Positions 9,107 to 16,883 of a stretch of DNA of 53,939 nucleotides are shown here, one piece after another. Source of the DNA: Bifidobacterium cebidarum (GTDB lineage: Bacteria; Actinomycetota; Actinomycetes; Actinomycetales; Bifidobacteriaceae). A program made the translations under genes and the position numbers. How positions within the stretch are numbered: position 1 is the first letter of the stretch; the number at the start of each line of letters is the position of its first letter. The notes under the pieces were generated by a model that was given only the letters and a program-made list of their open reading frames with translations, searched no databases and was not told where the DNA came from. The stretch lies in NCBI RefSeq assembly GCF_009193305.1, contig NZ_WBVS01000013.1:1-53939 (forward strand), written 5' to 3'.

Positions 9107-9946
9107 ATGTTCGCACGATTCAGGAAGTATGTTGCCTCCCGCTCGCCGCAATATTTCGCAGGGGCCTTGGCCGTGATTGTGGCCATTGCGGTGCTGTTGC
9201 TGCCAAGCCCGTATGTTATCGAAATGCCTGGGCCTACTCAGGATGTGCTCGGCAAGGCAGACGGCAGTGATGTCATCGCCATCTCAGGCGACTCGGTCGC
9301 CACTTATAAGGACTCGGGCAAGCTGCTGCTGGTCACTGTGAGCGCTTCCGGCGTGCCGGGGTATCCGATCATCAATGCGCAGGCGGTGTGGGGATGGGCG
9401 AATCCACATGTGGAGGTCATGCCACGCGAAGCCGTGGTGCCTATCGGGCAGACTGCGGACGAGTATCAGAGCAAAGTCGATGAAGATATGTCCGGCTCAC
9501 AGAACAAGGCCAGTGCAGTGGGGCTGAAGTATGCGAAGCAGCATGCGAATGAGCTCGGTATAGATGCTGAGGCTCTTGCCAATGCGCATGTTGAGATGCA
9601 TGTCGATAAAATCGGCGGCCCTTCAGCCGGCATGATGTACACATTAGGGCTCATCGACAAGTTGACGCCCGCCAAAGAAAGTGGTGGAGCGATTATTGCC
9701 GGCACCGGCACGATTAACGCCAAAGGCAAGGTCGGCAAAATCGGTGGTATACGGTTGAAGATGCTTGGCGCCAAGCGCGATGGCGCCACGTGGTTTTTGG
9801 CGCCGGCGGGCAATTGCGGTGAAGTTGCAGGCCATGTGCCGCAAGGTGTGAGGGACGTGCGCGTCTCCACGTTGGATGAGGCCTACCAGGCGCTGGTGGC
9901 CATAGGAAAAGGGCAGGGCGAACGGTTGCCGCACTGCAGCGCATGA
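9107..9946 (+). CDS. Membrane-anchored Lon-like serine protease (S16, YlbL type) without a PDZ domain
   Basis: A 279-residue membrane protein. One N-terminal helix (GALAVIVAIAVLLLPSPYVI, about 19-38) is followed by PGPTQDVLG, the usual sequence after the membrane anchor in this family. The S16 Ser-Lys dyad is S173 in GGPSAGMM and K218 in GGIRLK, 45 residues apart as in Lon. Family members of about 340 residues carry a PDZ domain between the anchor region and the protease domain. Here GQTADEYQSKVDEDMSGSQ runs almost directly into the catalytic domain, so the PDZ domain appears to be missing. The start at 9107 places the anchor at the N-terminus; the longer frame from 9002 would add 35 residues ahead of the helix. 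Likely role: processing or quality control of envelope proteins. Confidence 0.88.
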   Translation: MFARFRKYVASRSPQYFAGALAVIVAIAVLLLPSPYVIEMPGPTQDVLGKADGSDVIAISGDSVATYKDSGKLLLVTVSASGVPGYPIINAQAVWGWANPHVEVMPREAVVPIGQTADEYQSKVDEDMSGSQNKASAVGLKYAKQHANELGIDAEALANAHVEMHVDKIGGPSAGMMYTLGLIDKLTPAKESGGAIIAGTGTINAKGKVGKIGGIRLKMLGAKRDGATWFLAPAGNCGEVAGHVPQGVRDVRVSTLDEAYQALVAIGKGQGERLPHCSA

Positions 9947-10026
9947 TGGCTGTGCATCAGATTGCGTGGTCAATCAGCGAGATTTTTTATGAAAGTTAAC
10001 GCGATTGTTCGCTAAGGCTTGCTAAT

Positions 10027-10452
10027 GTGTGCTCTGTGAATCAAACGGCATCACAGAACGCTGAAGAATTTGGGTTTGAGCCTGGCGACATCGTCCAGGA
10101 ATGGCTATGGGACGACGACGTGGATGATTCCATCCGCGCCAAGATCGAAGACCTCACGGGCGAAGACCTCGTGGACGAGGATTACAACTCCGCCGTGGAT
10201 GGAGTCATTCTGTGGTGGCGCGATGGCGATGATGAGGATGAATTGTCCGACACCATCGTCGACGCCTGCGGTGTGCTGGATGATGATGCTCCGCTGTGGG
10301 TGCTGACCCCCAAGCCGGGCCGTCCGGGGGCTGCAAGCTCCTCCACCGTGCAATCCGCGGCCCAGACCGCTGGCATGAATGCCGCCACTCCGCTGACCGT
10401 CAGCAAGGATTGGAACGGCATCCGCCTGCGCGCATTCGGCAAAGGCCGCTGA
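10027..10452 (+). CDS. DUF3052 family protein
   Basis: A 141-residue acidic protein of a family seen mainly in Actinobacteria. The hallmark is a helical N-terminal region (FGFEPGDIVQEWLWDDDVD), a central acidic segment (DGVILWWRDGDDEDELSDTIVDA) and APLWVLTPKPGRPG. The basic tail ends WNGIRLRAFGKGR. The function is unknown. No ribosome binding site is visible before the ATG at 10027 or the alternative GTG at 10036, so the mRNA may be leaderless and the start is uncertain by three codons. It is followed by a tRNA gene. Confidence 0.85.
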   Translation: MCSVNQTASQNAEEFGFEPGDIVQEWLWDDDVDDSIRAKIEDLTGEDLVDEDYNSAVDGVILWWRDGDDEDELSDTIVDACGVLDDDAPLWVLTPKPGRPGAASSSTVQSAAQTAGMNAATPLTVSKDWNGIRLRAFGKGR

Positions 10453-10513
10453 TTTTCCTTAGCGCTTCAGTCCGCAAGCCAGCGCTCCGTGCGGCACGCC
10501 CGAACAGGGGAAG

Positions 10514-10544
10514 TTGACAGACTGTGCCTGCCATGCGCTATTGT
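10514..10544 (+). promoter_or_regulatory. Promoter of the tRNA-Val gene
   Basis: A perfect -35 TTGACA (10514-10519) is followed by a TATTGT-type -10 at 10539-10544, about 10 bases before the mature tRNA start. The spacing of 19 is a little long; a 17-base spacing would give GCTATT. Confidence 0.5.
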
Positions 10545-10554
10545 GGACACCCGC

Positions 10555-10628
10555 GGGCAATTAGCTCAGTTGGTTAGAGCGCCACCTTTACACGGTGGAT
10601 GTCGGGGGTTCGAGTCCCTCATTGCCCA
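10555..10628 (+). tRNA. tRNA-Val (anticodon UAC)
   Basis: The cloverleaf is complete. The acceptor stem is GGGCAAT (10555-10561) with ATTGCCC (10621-10627) and discriminator A at 10628. The D arm is GCTC AGTTGGTTA GAGC. The anticodon stem CCACC/GGTGG encloses loop TTTACAC with anticodon TAC. The T arm is GGGGG TTCGAGT CCCTC with one G-T pair. The 3' CCA is not fully encoded (ACA follows the stem), so it must be added after transcription. Confidence 0.97.
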
Positions 10629-10649
10629 CAATCGAAGACCATTGGAAAC

Positions 10650-10690
10650 AAGCCGCTTTGCCTTACGGGAGTAGGGCTGAGCGGCTTTTT
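10650..10690 (+). terminator. Terminator after tRNA-Val
   Basis: AAGCCGCT (10650-10657) pairs with AGCGGCTT (10680-10687) and is followed by a T-run (TTTTT to 10690). This is a standard intrinsic terminator ending the tRNA transcript. Confidence 0.85.
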
Positions 10691-10925
10691 CGTATTTATA
10701 AATATTTGCCGATATTGAGCATTATTTCGAAAAAATGTGGGCAAAATGTGGGCAAGACATGCCCCAATGTGGGCCATGCCTTTTGCATCATGCCCGTGCC
10801 GACATAACCGGTCCAGCGTGGAGTGCAATAAACTGTGAAATTCCATCAAGTGGCAAAGGCTGAGTCGTAACAGTCACGTAGAGTGGTGGGCAGAGTGTTT
10901 TATCCAGCAGGAGGTTGACCAACCG
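10691..10925. other. Gene-free, partly AT-rich gap downstream of tRNA-Val with short direct repeats
   Basis: The stretch 10691-10735 is clearly AT-rich compared with its neighbours. AATGTGGGC then occurs three times, at 10734-10742, 10745-10753 and 10766-10774. No convincing gene is present. Sequence next to a tRNA is a common integration site, so this could be a scar of a lost element, but no copy of the tRNA 3' end or integrase remnant is visible. AGGAGG at 10908-10913 serves the next gene. Confidence 0.45.
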
Positions 10926-12557
10926 ATGGCGAAGGAAGTTCGTGAAGGGGACGGCAAGACCGGAATCGCGCGTGCCGGCAAGCGCAAGCTGGGGTACGAT
11001 ACCGCGCAGGTGGACGCTTTTTTGGAGCGCGCGCATGCCTTATATGACAGCGAAGGCATCAATCTCACCCAGCAGGACATTCAATCTGTTTCGTTTGATT
11101 TAGCCAAAGACGGTTATGTGATCAGCCAAGTCGATGCGACGTTGAACCGCCTCGAGCGCGCGGTGGTCGATAAGCAGACCGCATGGGAGATTGCGCAGCA
11201 GGGCCGTGTGGCGTGGAAGGCGCAAACGGAAAAGCTGTACCAGGAAGTCGCCTCGCATGTGGAGCGCGCTCCGCGCGAGCGATTCAAGCCCGGTGAACCT
11301 AAGCATCCCTCATACGACAGGAAGCAGGTCGACCGTATCGCCGACCAGGTGGTTGATAAGGCGGCAGCGTCACTCGGCGTTGATGGCGTCACCCAAGATG
11401 ACGTGAAGGGGCTGGCCGACCTCAACGCCAGCGCAGTGAACAATGTGATTTTCACCCAACGCAAAGGCAAGAAAGGCTATGACGAGCGTCAGGTCGATTA
11501 TTTCCTCAACGTGTGCGTTCAGCTACTCAGCCGTCTGGAATCCTATGCCCGCGTGGGTGACTATGTGACCGGTGGCGCCGCATCTCCGGAGCAGAGCGCT
11601 CCCGTCGATTCGGCCGCAACTGCTGTAGTCGCCGCTGACGGTGTCTCCCCATTGATTGCCACAGGCGCCCAGCGTGCCACTGCACAGGCGCCCGTCGATG
11701 CGGTTCCCTCCGGCGAGTCCTTCGATGCGTTGCGCAAGGCTGAACAGAATCTGTTCCCGGCCCCGGCTGCTCCTCAGGCAGCGGTGGCCCCGGCTGCTCC
11801 TCAGGCAGCGGTGGCCCCTGCCGCTGTCAATCCCGCTCCTGTGGCATATGCCCCCGCCGCTGCGGCGCCGACGGCCGCGACCGAGCAAACCGCGTTGACG
11901 GCCCCTGCTGCCGTTGCGCCGCAGGCTCCGGCATACCAGCCGGCTCCGGAAGCTGAATCCTTGCCGTCGTTCCAACCCTCAACCCATCCGGTTTCCACGG
12001 CTGAGGCACCGGTTACGGTTTCGGCTTCCGATGCCGCGGCCGAGAGCGAGACCACTGCCGCCGCATCTGCACCGGCACCTGTGATCGTGGACGCGACCGA
12101 AAACAACTCGTCCCTGGCCGCGCTGGCCCATATGGCTGAGGTCTCCCAGGAGCTGCCGACTGTGGATGTCTCCTCGTTCACGCCCAAGATGCCAAGCCTC
12201 GATACCCCGAATGCGCTGAAGCTCAACGATACGCCGGCCGTAATGCCCGCATCATTCGCTCCGGCAAGCAAGCCCGCGCGCATGACGAACGCCACCCCTT
12301 CACCTGTTCCGGAAACGCTGCCACAGCATCCTGCGGCGGCGGCAGCACAGCCGGAACCCGCGCCGGCGGCACAGTCGCAAACACAGCCTCAGCCCCAGTC
12401 GGTACACGAACCGGCTGAGCCGAAGAAGGATGCTGAAACCAACAAGCCCGGCAACCTCTTCCCGCTTATCCCCAACCTGGACGATGATTTCGGCGTATCG
12501 ATTCCGGACCTTTCATTCCCTACTTTGAACGATGACGATATGAAGAAGGAACAGTGA
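10926..12557 (+). CDS. DivIVA-domain repeat protein
   Basis: The 543-residue protein carries four DivIVA-like units of the form GYD-x3-QVD-x-FL, at residues 23-33 (GYDTAQVDAFL), 63-73 (GYVISQVDATL), 129-139 (SYDRKQVDRIA) and 184-194 (GYDERQVDYFL). These units normally mediate binding at curved membrane, septum or pole. Residues from about 210 to the end are a long Ala/Pro-rich linker, including a directly repeated nonapeptide PAAPQAAVA. The tail NLFPLIPNLDDDFGVSIPDLSFPTLNDDD may be a partner-binding motif. AGGAGG lies 12 bases before the ATG. The last four bases overlap the dxr start, so the two are co-transcribed. It resembles the actinobacterial DivIVA domain repeat family. The partner is unknown. 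Confidence 0.8.
   Translation: MAKEVREGDGKTGIARAGKRKLGYDTAQVDAFLERAHALYDSEGINLTQQDIQSVSFDLAKDGYVISQVDATLNRLERAVVDKQTAWEIAQQGRVAWKAQTEKLYQEVASHVERAPRERFKPGEPKHPSYDRKQVDRIADQVVDKAAASLGVDGVTQDDVKGLADLNASAVNNVIFTQRKGKKGYDERQVDYFLNVCVQLLSRLESYARVGDYVTGGAASPEQSAPVDSAATAVVAADGVSPLIATGAQRATAQAPVDAVPSGESFDALRKAEQNLFPAPAAPQAAVAPAAPQAAVAPAAVNPAPVAYAPAAAAPTAATEQTALTAPAAVAPQAPAYQPAPEAESLPSFQPSTHPVSTAEAPVTVSASDAAAESETTAAASAPAPVIVDATENNSSLAALAHMAEVSQELPTVDVSSFTPKMPSLDTPNALKLNDTPAVMPASFAPASKPARMTNATPSPVPETLPQHPAAAAAQPEPAPAAQSQTQPQPQSVHEPAEPKKDAETNKPGNLFPLIPNLDDDFGVSIPDLSFPTLNDDDMKKEQ
11761..11814 (+). repeat. Two identical 27-bp tandem repeats inside the DivIVA-repeat gene
   Basis: Bases 11761-11787 and 11788-11814 are exact copies encoding PAAPQAAVA twice, with a partial third unit after them. 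Perfect identity suggests a recent duplication in the Ala/Pro linker. Copy number may vary between strains without changing the frame. Confidence 0.85.
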
Positions 12558-13741
12558 GCGAAGTCTCTCATCGTAATGTCGTACTCCTTGGCTCCACAGG
12601 CTCCATCGGCACCCAGGGTCTGGATGTCATCAAACGCCATCCTGAACGTTTTACCGTAACCGGTTTGGCTGCGGGCGGCACACATATCGAGCTCCTGGCC
12701 CAGCAGGCGGCGCAATTTCACGTGCCCCAGGTCGCCGTGTTCGATGCCTCCAAGGTCAAGGCGCTAGAAGAAGCCCTGATCCAGGCCGGTGCATCGCATA
12801 CACAGGTCAGCGGTGGCCCGCAAGCGGTGATCGCATTGGCCGCGTCCGGAGCCGACGTGGTGTTGAACGGCATCACCGGATCAATCGGGCTCGAACCGTC
12901 AATCGCGGCGCTGCAGGCAGGCTCCCAACTGGCTCTGGCCAACAAGGAGTCCGTGGTCGCAGGTGGTCACTTGCTGTTTGGCTCGCAGGTTCGCGACAAC
13001 CAGATTAACCCGGTCGATTCCGAGCATTCCGCGATCTGGCAGTCCCTGCGTTCCGGCACCCACGGCGAAGTCTCCAAACTGGTGGTCACTGCTTCAGGTG
13101 GCCCGTTCCGAGGCTGGAAGCGCGCGGATATGCAACATATCACCCCCGAACAGGCGTTGCATCACCCCACGTGGAACATGGGCCCTGTGGTGACCATCAA
13201 CTCCTCGACGCTGATGAACAAGGGTCTTGAGGTCATCGAGGCTTCCCGGTTGTTCGATATTCCTCCGGAGCGCATCGATGTGACGGTCCATCCGCAGTCC
13301 ATCGTCCACTCCATGGTTGAGTTCGTGGATGGTGCCACCATCAGCCAGGCCTCACCGCCGGATATGCGCCTGCCCATCGCGTTGGGACTTTCCGCCCCGG
13401 ACCGCATGAATCATGTTGCTGCGGCGTGTGATTGGACCAAGGCCGCCACATGGACGTTCGAGCCGTTGGACAATGAGGCGTTCCCCGCCGTGCAGTTGGC
13501 CCGCCATTGCCTGGCCGCATCCGAAAAGCATACGGCGGTGCTCAATGCTGCCAATGAGCAGGCCGTGCATGCGTTCCTTGATCATCGGCTGCCATACTTG
13601 GGCATTGTGGACACGGTCAAAGAGGTTCTGAACGAGATGGACGCCGAACTGCGCGGCAACCCGTTGTTCGCCGACGTGGAGGAAATGAACCAACTGGAGC
13701 TTGAAGCCCGCAGACGCGCGGATGTTCTGATAAGCAAGTAG
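12554..13741 (+). CDS. dxr: 1-deoxy-D-xylulose 5-phosphate reductoisomerase
   Basis: The second enzyme of the MEP isoprenoid pathway. It rearranges and reduces DXP to 2-C-methyl-D-erythritol 4-phosphate with NADPH and a divalent metal. The 395-residue length is normal. The NADPH site is GSTGSIGTQ (13-21). [23 protein letters not shown] with the metal-binding Asp/Glu, and TASGGPFR are conserved active-site blocks, and [10 protein letters not shown] follows. The GTG start at 12554 overlaps the upstream stop codon (GTGA), with AAGAAGGA as ribosome binding site, so translational coupling is likely. ispG, a later enzyme of the same pathway, follows after 50 bp. Confidence 0.97.
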   Translation: MSEVSHRNVVLLGSTGSIGTQGLDVIKRHPERFTVTGLAAGGTHIELLAQQAAQFHVPQVAVFDASKVKALEEALIQAGASHTQVSGGPQAVIALAASGADVVLNGITGSIGLEPSIAALQAGSQLALANKESVVAGGHLLFGSQVRDNQINPVDSEHSAIWQSLRSGTHGEVSKLVVTASGGPFRGWKRADMQHITPEQALHHPTWNMGPVVTINSSTLMNKGLEVIEASRLFDIPPERIDVTVHPQSIVHSMVEFVDGATISQASPPDMRLPIALGLSAPDRMNHVAAACDWTKAATWTFEPLDNEAFPAVQLARHCLAASEKHTAVLNAANEQAVHAFLDHRLPYLGIVDTVKEVLNEMDAELRGNPLFADVEEMNQLELEARRRADVLISK

Positions 13742-13791
13742 CAGTTTCTTCTCGGTATCCTCCTTTGCCAGCGTGCGGGAGATCCAAGAAC

Positions 13792-15009
13792 ATGAAAGGC
13801 ATCAGCTTGAATCCTGTAGAGAAGCCGTTCCGTAAAACCGGCGATCCGATTGCGCTCACCAGCGAGTCGCCGCTGCACCCGAGGCGTAAATCCCGCCGCA
13901 TCATGGTCGGACCTGTGCCGGTCGGCGGTGGAGCCCCCATCTCCGTGCAGTCGATGACCAATACGCTCACCGCCAACGTGGGCGCCACCTTGCAGCAGAT
14001 CGCGGAGCTTACCGCAGCCGGTTGCGATATCGTCCGTGTGGCCGTACCAAGCCAGGACGATGCCGATGCGTTGCCGGAGATCTGCAGGAAGTCACCGATT
14101 CCGGTTATCGCCGACATCCATTTCCAGTCGAAGTATGTGTTCCAGGCCATCGATGCCGGTTGCGCGGCCGTTCGTGTGAACCCGGGCAATATTCGCAAAT
14201 TCGACGAGGTGGGACCCTCCATCTGCAAGGCGGCGACCGATGCCGGCATTTCGCTGCGTATCGGTGTGAACGCCGGTTCGCTCGATAAGGAACTGTATGC
14301 CAAATATGGCGGCCCGACTCCTGAAGCGCTGGTGGCCTCCGCGCTGAAGGAAGCCCACATGTTCGAGGATGTCGGCTTCCATGATTTCAAGATTTCCGTC
14401 AAACACCATGATGTGATCACCATGGTGGAAACCTATCGACTGCTTGCTTCCAAGGGCGATTGGCCGCTGCACCTCGGCGTCACCGAAGCAGGGCCGGCAT
14501 GGCAAGGCACCATCAAGTCCTGCTTGGCCTTCGGCGCATTGCTGGCCGAGGGCATTGGCGACACGATTCGTGTATCCCTTTCCGCCCCGCCGGTGGAAGA
14601 GGTCAAGGTTGGCTGCAAGCTGTTGGAATACATGGGATTGCGCCCACGCAAGTTCGACATCATCTCCTGCCCGAGTTGCGGCCGCGCCCAGGTGGATGTG
14701 ATTCAGCTGGCCTCCGCGGTGACCGAGGGGCTCAAGGACATCACCGCACCGATTCGCGTGGCCGTCATGGGCTGCATCGTCAACGGTCCGGGCGAGGCTC
14801 GAGAAGCCGACCTCGGTGTGGCCTCCGGCAACGGCAAGGGACAGATCTTCATCAAGGGCAAGGTCATCAAGACAGTGCCGGAAGACCAAATCGTCGATAC
14901 CTTGCTTACCATCGCCAACGATATCGCCGCGCAGATGGAAGCTGAAGGAAAGGTCCCCGCAAACGCCACCGGCCCGGTGGTCGTACCCATCCAACACCCC
15001 GGCCGCTGA
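13792..15009 (+). CDS. ispG: 4-hydroxy-3-methylbut-2-enyl diphosphate synthase (flavodoxin)
   Basis: The enzyme converts MEcPP to HMBPP, using a [4Fe-4S] cluster and outside electrons. The product from the ATG at 13792 is 405 residues (GGGAGA upstream). The N-terminal TIM barrel begins [20 protein letters not shown], with SVQSMTN shortly after. The cluster ligands lie in [12 protein letters not shown] and [11 protein letters not shown], including the conserved final glutamate. The gene sits directly after dxr, forming a small MEP operon. Confidence 0.97.
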   Translation: MKGISLNPVEKPFRKTGDPIALTSESPLHPRRKSRRIMVGPVPVGGGAPISVQSMTNTLTANVGATLQQIAELTAAGCDIVRVAVPSQDDADALPEICRKSPIPVIADIHFQSKYVFQAIDAGCAAVRVNPGNIRKFDEVGPSICKAATDAGISLRIGVNAGSLDKELYAKYGGPTPEALVASALKEAHMFEDVGFHDFKISVKHHDVITMVETYRLLASKGDWPLHLGVTEAGPAWQGTIKSCLAFGALLAEGIGDTIRVSLSAPPVEEVKVGCKLLEYMGLRPRKFDIISCPSCGRAQVDVIQLASAVTEGLKDITAPIRVAVMGCIVNGPGEAREADLGVASGNGKGQIFIKGKVIKTVPEDQIVDTLLTIANDIAAQMEAEGKVPANATGPVVVPIQHPGR

Positions 15010-15019
15010 CGTCATTCGA

Positions 15020-16789
15020 GTGTCCGATCAGAAGCAACAGCATGCAGTAAAGCCGTGGACCCGTGGCCACCGGCTTATGGTGAGCCTGCCCATTTTCATC
15101 ATTCTGATCGGCATTCTGGTCTCGATTTCAAACCTCACCACGGTGCCATGGAACATCGAGCCCACAGGCCAATCGATGGCCACATTGAGCAGCGATACCG
15201 ATGTGACATTCGATGTTCCGGACGGGCGAACAATGCCCGCCAAAGGGACGTACAAGGTCGCCGAACGATCGGTAACGCTGAACATCGCTCGGGACGGTTC
15301 GCTGGCCAAGCGGCAAGGCGAGAGGAACACTGCCGGTGCCGACGGCGTGCAGGCGGTCAAAGTGCTGATCCGCGAGCCTCAGGGAGCTGCGGACGCACAT
15401 CCGGCGGTGGTGTTCATGCATGGCGCAGGCTATGGTACCGCCGACAACTCCTTCGGGGATGTGGCATCCGATCTTGCTTCAGCCGGCTTCGTGACAGCAG
15501 TGCTGGATAAGCCGGTGTGGAACACCACCGACATCAACCGCGACTATCCGGCATCAGCCAAAGCCTACGATCAGGTCATCGATTATTTGCGTGGACTTGA
15601 TACCGTCAACGCGAACCAAGTCGGCATCTACGCCACGTCGGAATCAACCTGGATCTCCTCGTATCTGCTGGGACTCGACCATCACATCGCATTCCAGATT
15701 CTCTTAAGCCCGATGGTATTTTCGCCTCGTCAATCATTGGGTTTTTTCGTCACCCAGGATTTCACGTTGGTCGGCGCGAACGATGGGTACCAATCCATTG
15801 TGCAGCGCCTGTTCAGCGTTGATGCGGCATTGTTCGGCCTGACCAACCTGGATTTGAGCACACTCAATCCCACCGCCTACTCCATCCCCACCTATGTGGC
15901 ATACGGGTCCAAGGATGTGATGACGGCCCAAGTGGAGGGGGTGCGCGCGATTTTATACAACGCGCACGAAGCCGGCAACTGGAATGTGACCGTGCGCAGC
16001 TATCCGGTGGCCAACCACGTACTGCGGTTGGGAGATGAAGCCGAGGAAGGCACACCATTCGCGGATGCCTACGTGGATGACCTCATCGACTGGACAGTGG
16101 GCACCACGCAGGGTTTGACGCAAACCAGTGAACGCGTGGCCGGCACGAACCTGTATCAGTCCATTGGCCTGCCAGGTGCGTTGAAGGCGCGGCCGACAGG
16201 GACAATATATGGCGTGATACTGCATGCCACCATGGTGCTGTTGTTGCTGGCCTCGACTGTGATGGGTCTCGTGGCATTGATTCGCAAGCTGATTTCGGAT
16301 GTGCGCTGGCGCGGACGGCGTCGTATGGCATTGCGTCAGGGCATGTCCGTTCCCACTAGACCGGCGATCTTGGGATTCGCCCATGGCTTCGGCAATGCGT
16401 TGCTCACGTTGACGCTTTCCACGCTCGCCACATTGGCGATCTTCTTTGCTGGCCTCGGCCAGGTGGTTATGGGTGTGGTCAAACTCGCCTGGGGTGGAGC
16501 CCCCACGGAAACACCGGGGGTGATGTATTGGAGCTGGCCGGTAATCCAAGTGGTGTCCATCGTGGTGGTGTGGGCATGGTCGCGCGTATTCATGCGATTG
16601 ATTGAAGTGGCCTGGCAACGCGGGCTTATTCAATGGCCGCCACGCAAGGATGCGGTCAAAGACATCATCACCGGCCAGGAGCCGGTGCTCGCCTCCACAA
16701 GATTCGGTCGCATCCTGTTCTGGCTGGTCACGTTCACCATGCTCTATGTATTGCTGTTCTTCGCCTTCTGGGGCCTGTTCATATACTGA
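15020..16789 (+). CDS. Membrane-bound alpha/beta hydrolase
   Basis: A 589-residue protein from the GTG at 15020; an ATG at 15077 is the alternative and would remove 19 residues. One N-terminal membrane helix (MVSLPIFIILIGILVSISNL) leads to an extracytoplasmic alpha/beta-hydrolase domain. FMHGAGYG is the oxyanion region, YATSESTW holds the probable nucleophile Ser, GSKDVMT the acid and VANHVLRL the histidine, so the triad looks intact. The last 190 residues contain about four membrane helices, near TIYGVILHATMVLLLLAS, FGNALLTLTLSTLATLAIFF, SWPVIQVVSIVVVWAWS and ILFWLVTFTMLYVLLFF. No standard GxSxG is present. It may be an esterase or acyltransferase acting on envelope components; the substrate is unknown. 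It starts 10 bases after ispG. Confidence 0.75.
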   Translation: MSDQKQQHAVKPWTRGHRLMVSLPIFIILIGILVSISNLTTVPWNIEPTGQSMATLSSDTDVTFDVPDGRTMPAKGTYKVAERSVTLNIARDGSLAKRQGERNTAGADGVQAVKVLIREPQGAADAHPAVVFMHGAGYGTADNSFGDVASDLASAGFVTAVLDKPVWNTTDINRDYPASAKAYDQVIDYLRGLDTVNANQVGIYATSESTWISSYLLGLDHHIAFQILLSPMVFSPRQSLGFFVTQDFTLVGANDGYQSIVQRLFSVDAALFGLTNLDLSTLNPTAYSIPTYVAYGSKDVMTAQVEGVRAILYNAHEAGNWNVTVRSYPVANHVLRLGDEAEEGTPFADAYVDDLIDWTVGTTQGLTQTSERVAGTNLYQSIGLPGALKARPTGTIYGVILHATMVLLLLASTVMGLVALIRKLISDVRWRGRRRMALRQGMSVPTRPAILGFAHGFGNALLTLTLSTLATLAIFFAGLGQVVMGVVKLAWGGAPTETPGVMYWSWPVIQVVSIVVVWAWSRVFMRLIEVAWQRGLIQWPPRKDAVKDIITGQEPVLASTRFGRILFWLVTFTMLYVLLFFAFWGLFIY

Positions 16790-16883
16790 GCCTGATAGAC
16801 TTGGGGTTGAGAAGATCAATCGAATCGTCGCATGACAATGTGGTTATGCATGAGGTGATTCGCATGAGGGAAAGAAGCATCTC

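Noticed and set aside
10595..10807. Short frame running from the tRNA into the AT-rich gap
   Set aside because: It starts inside the tRNA, crosses a terminator and has no ribosome binding site or recognisable protein.
11656..12295. Additional coding frames in the Ala/Pro-rich part of the DivIVA-repeat gene
   Set aside because: High GC and tandem repeats keep several frames open; only the frame with DivIVA motifs and a ribosome binding site is supported.
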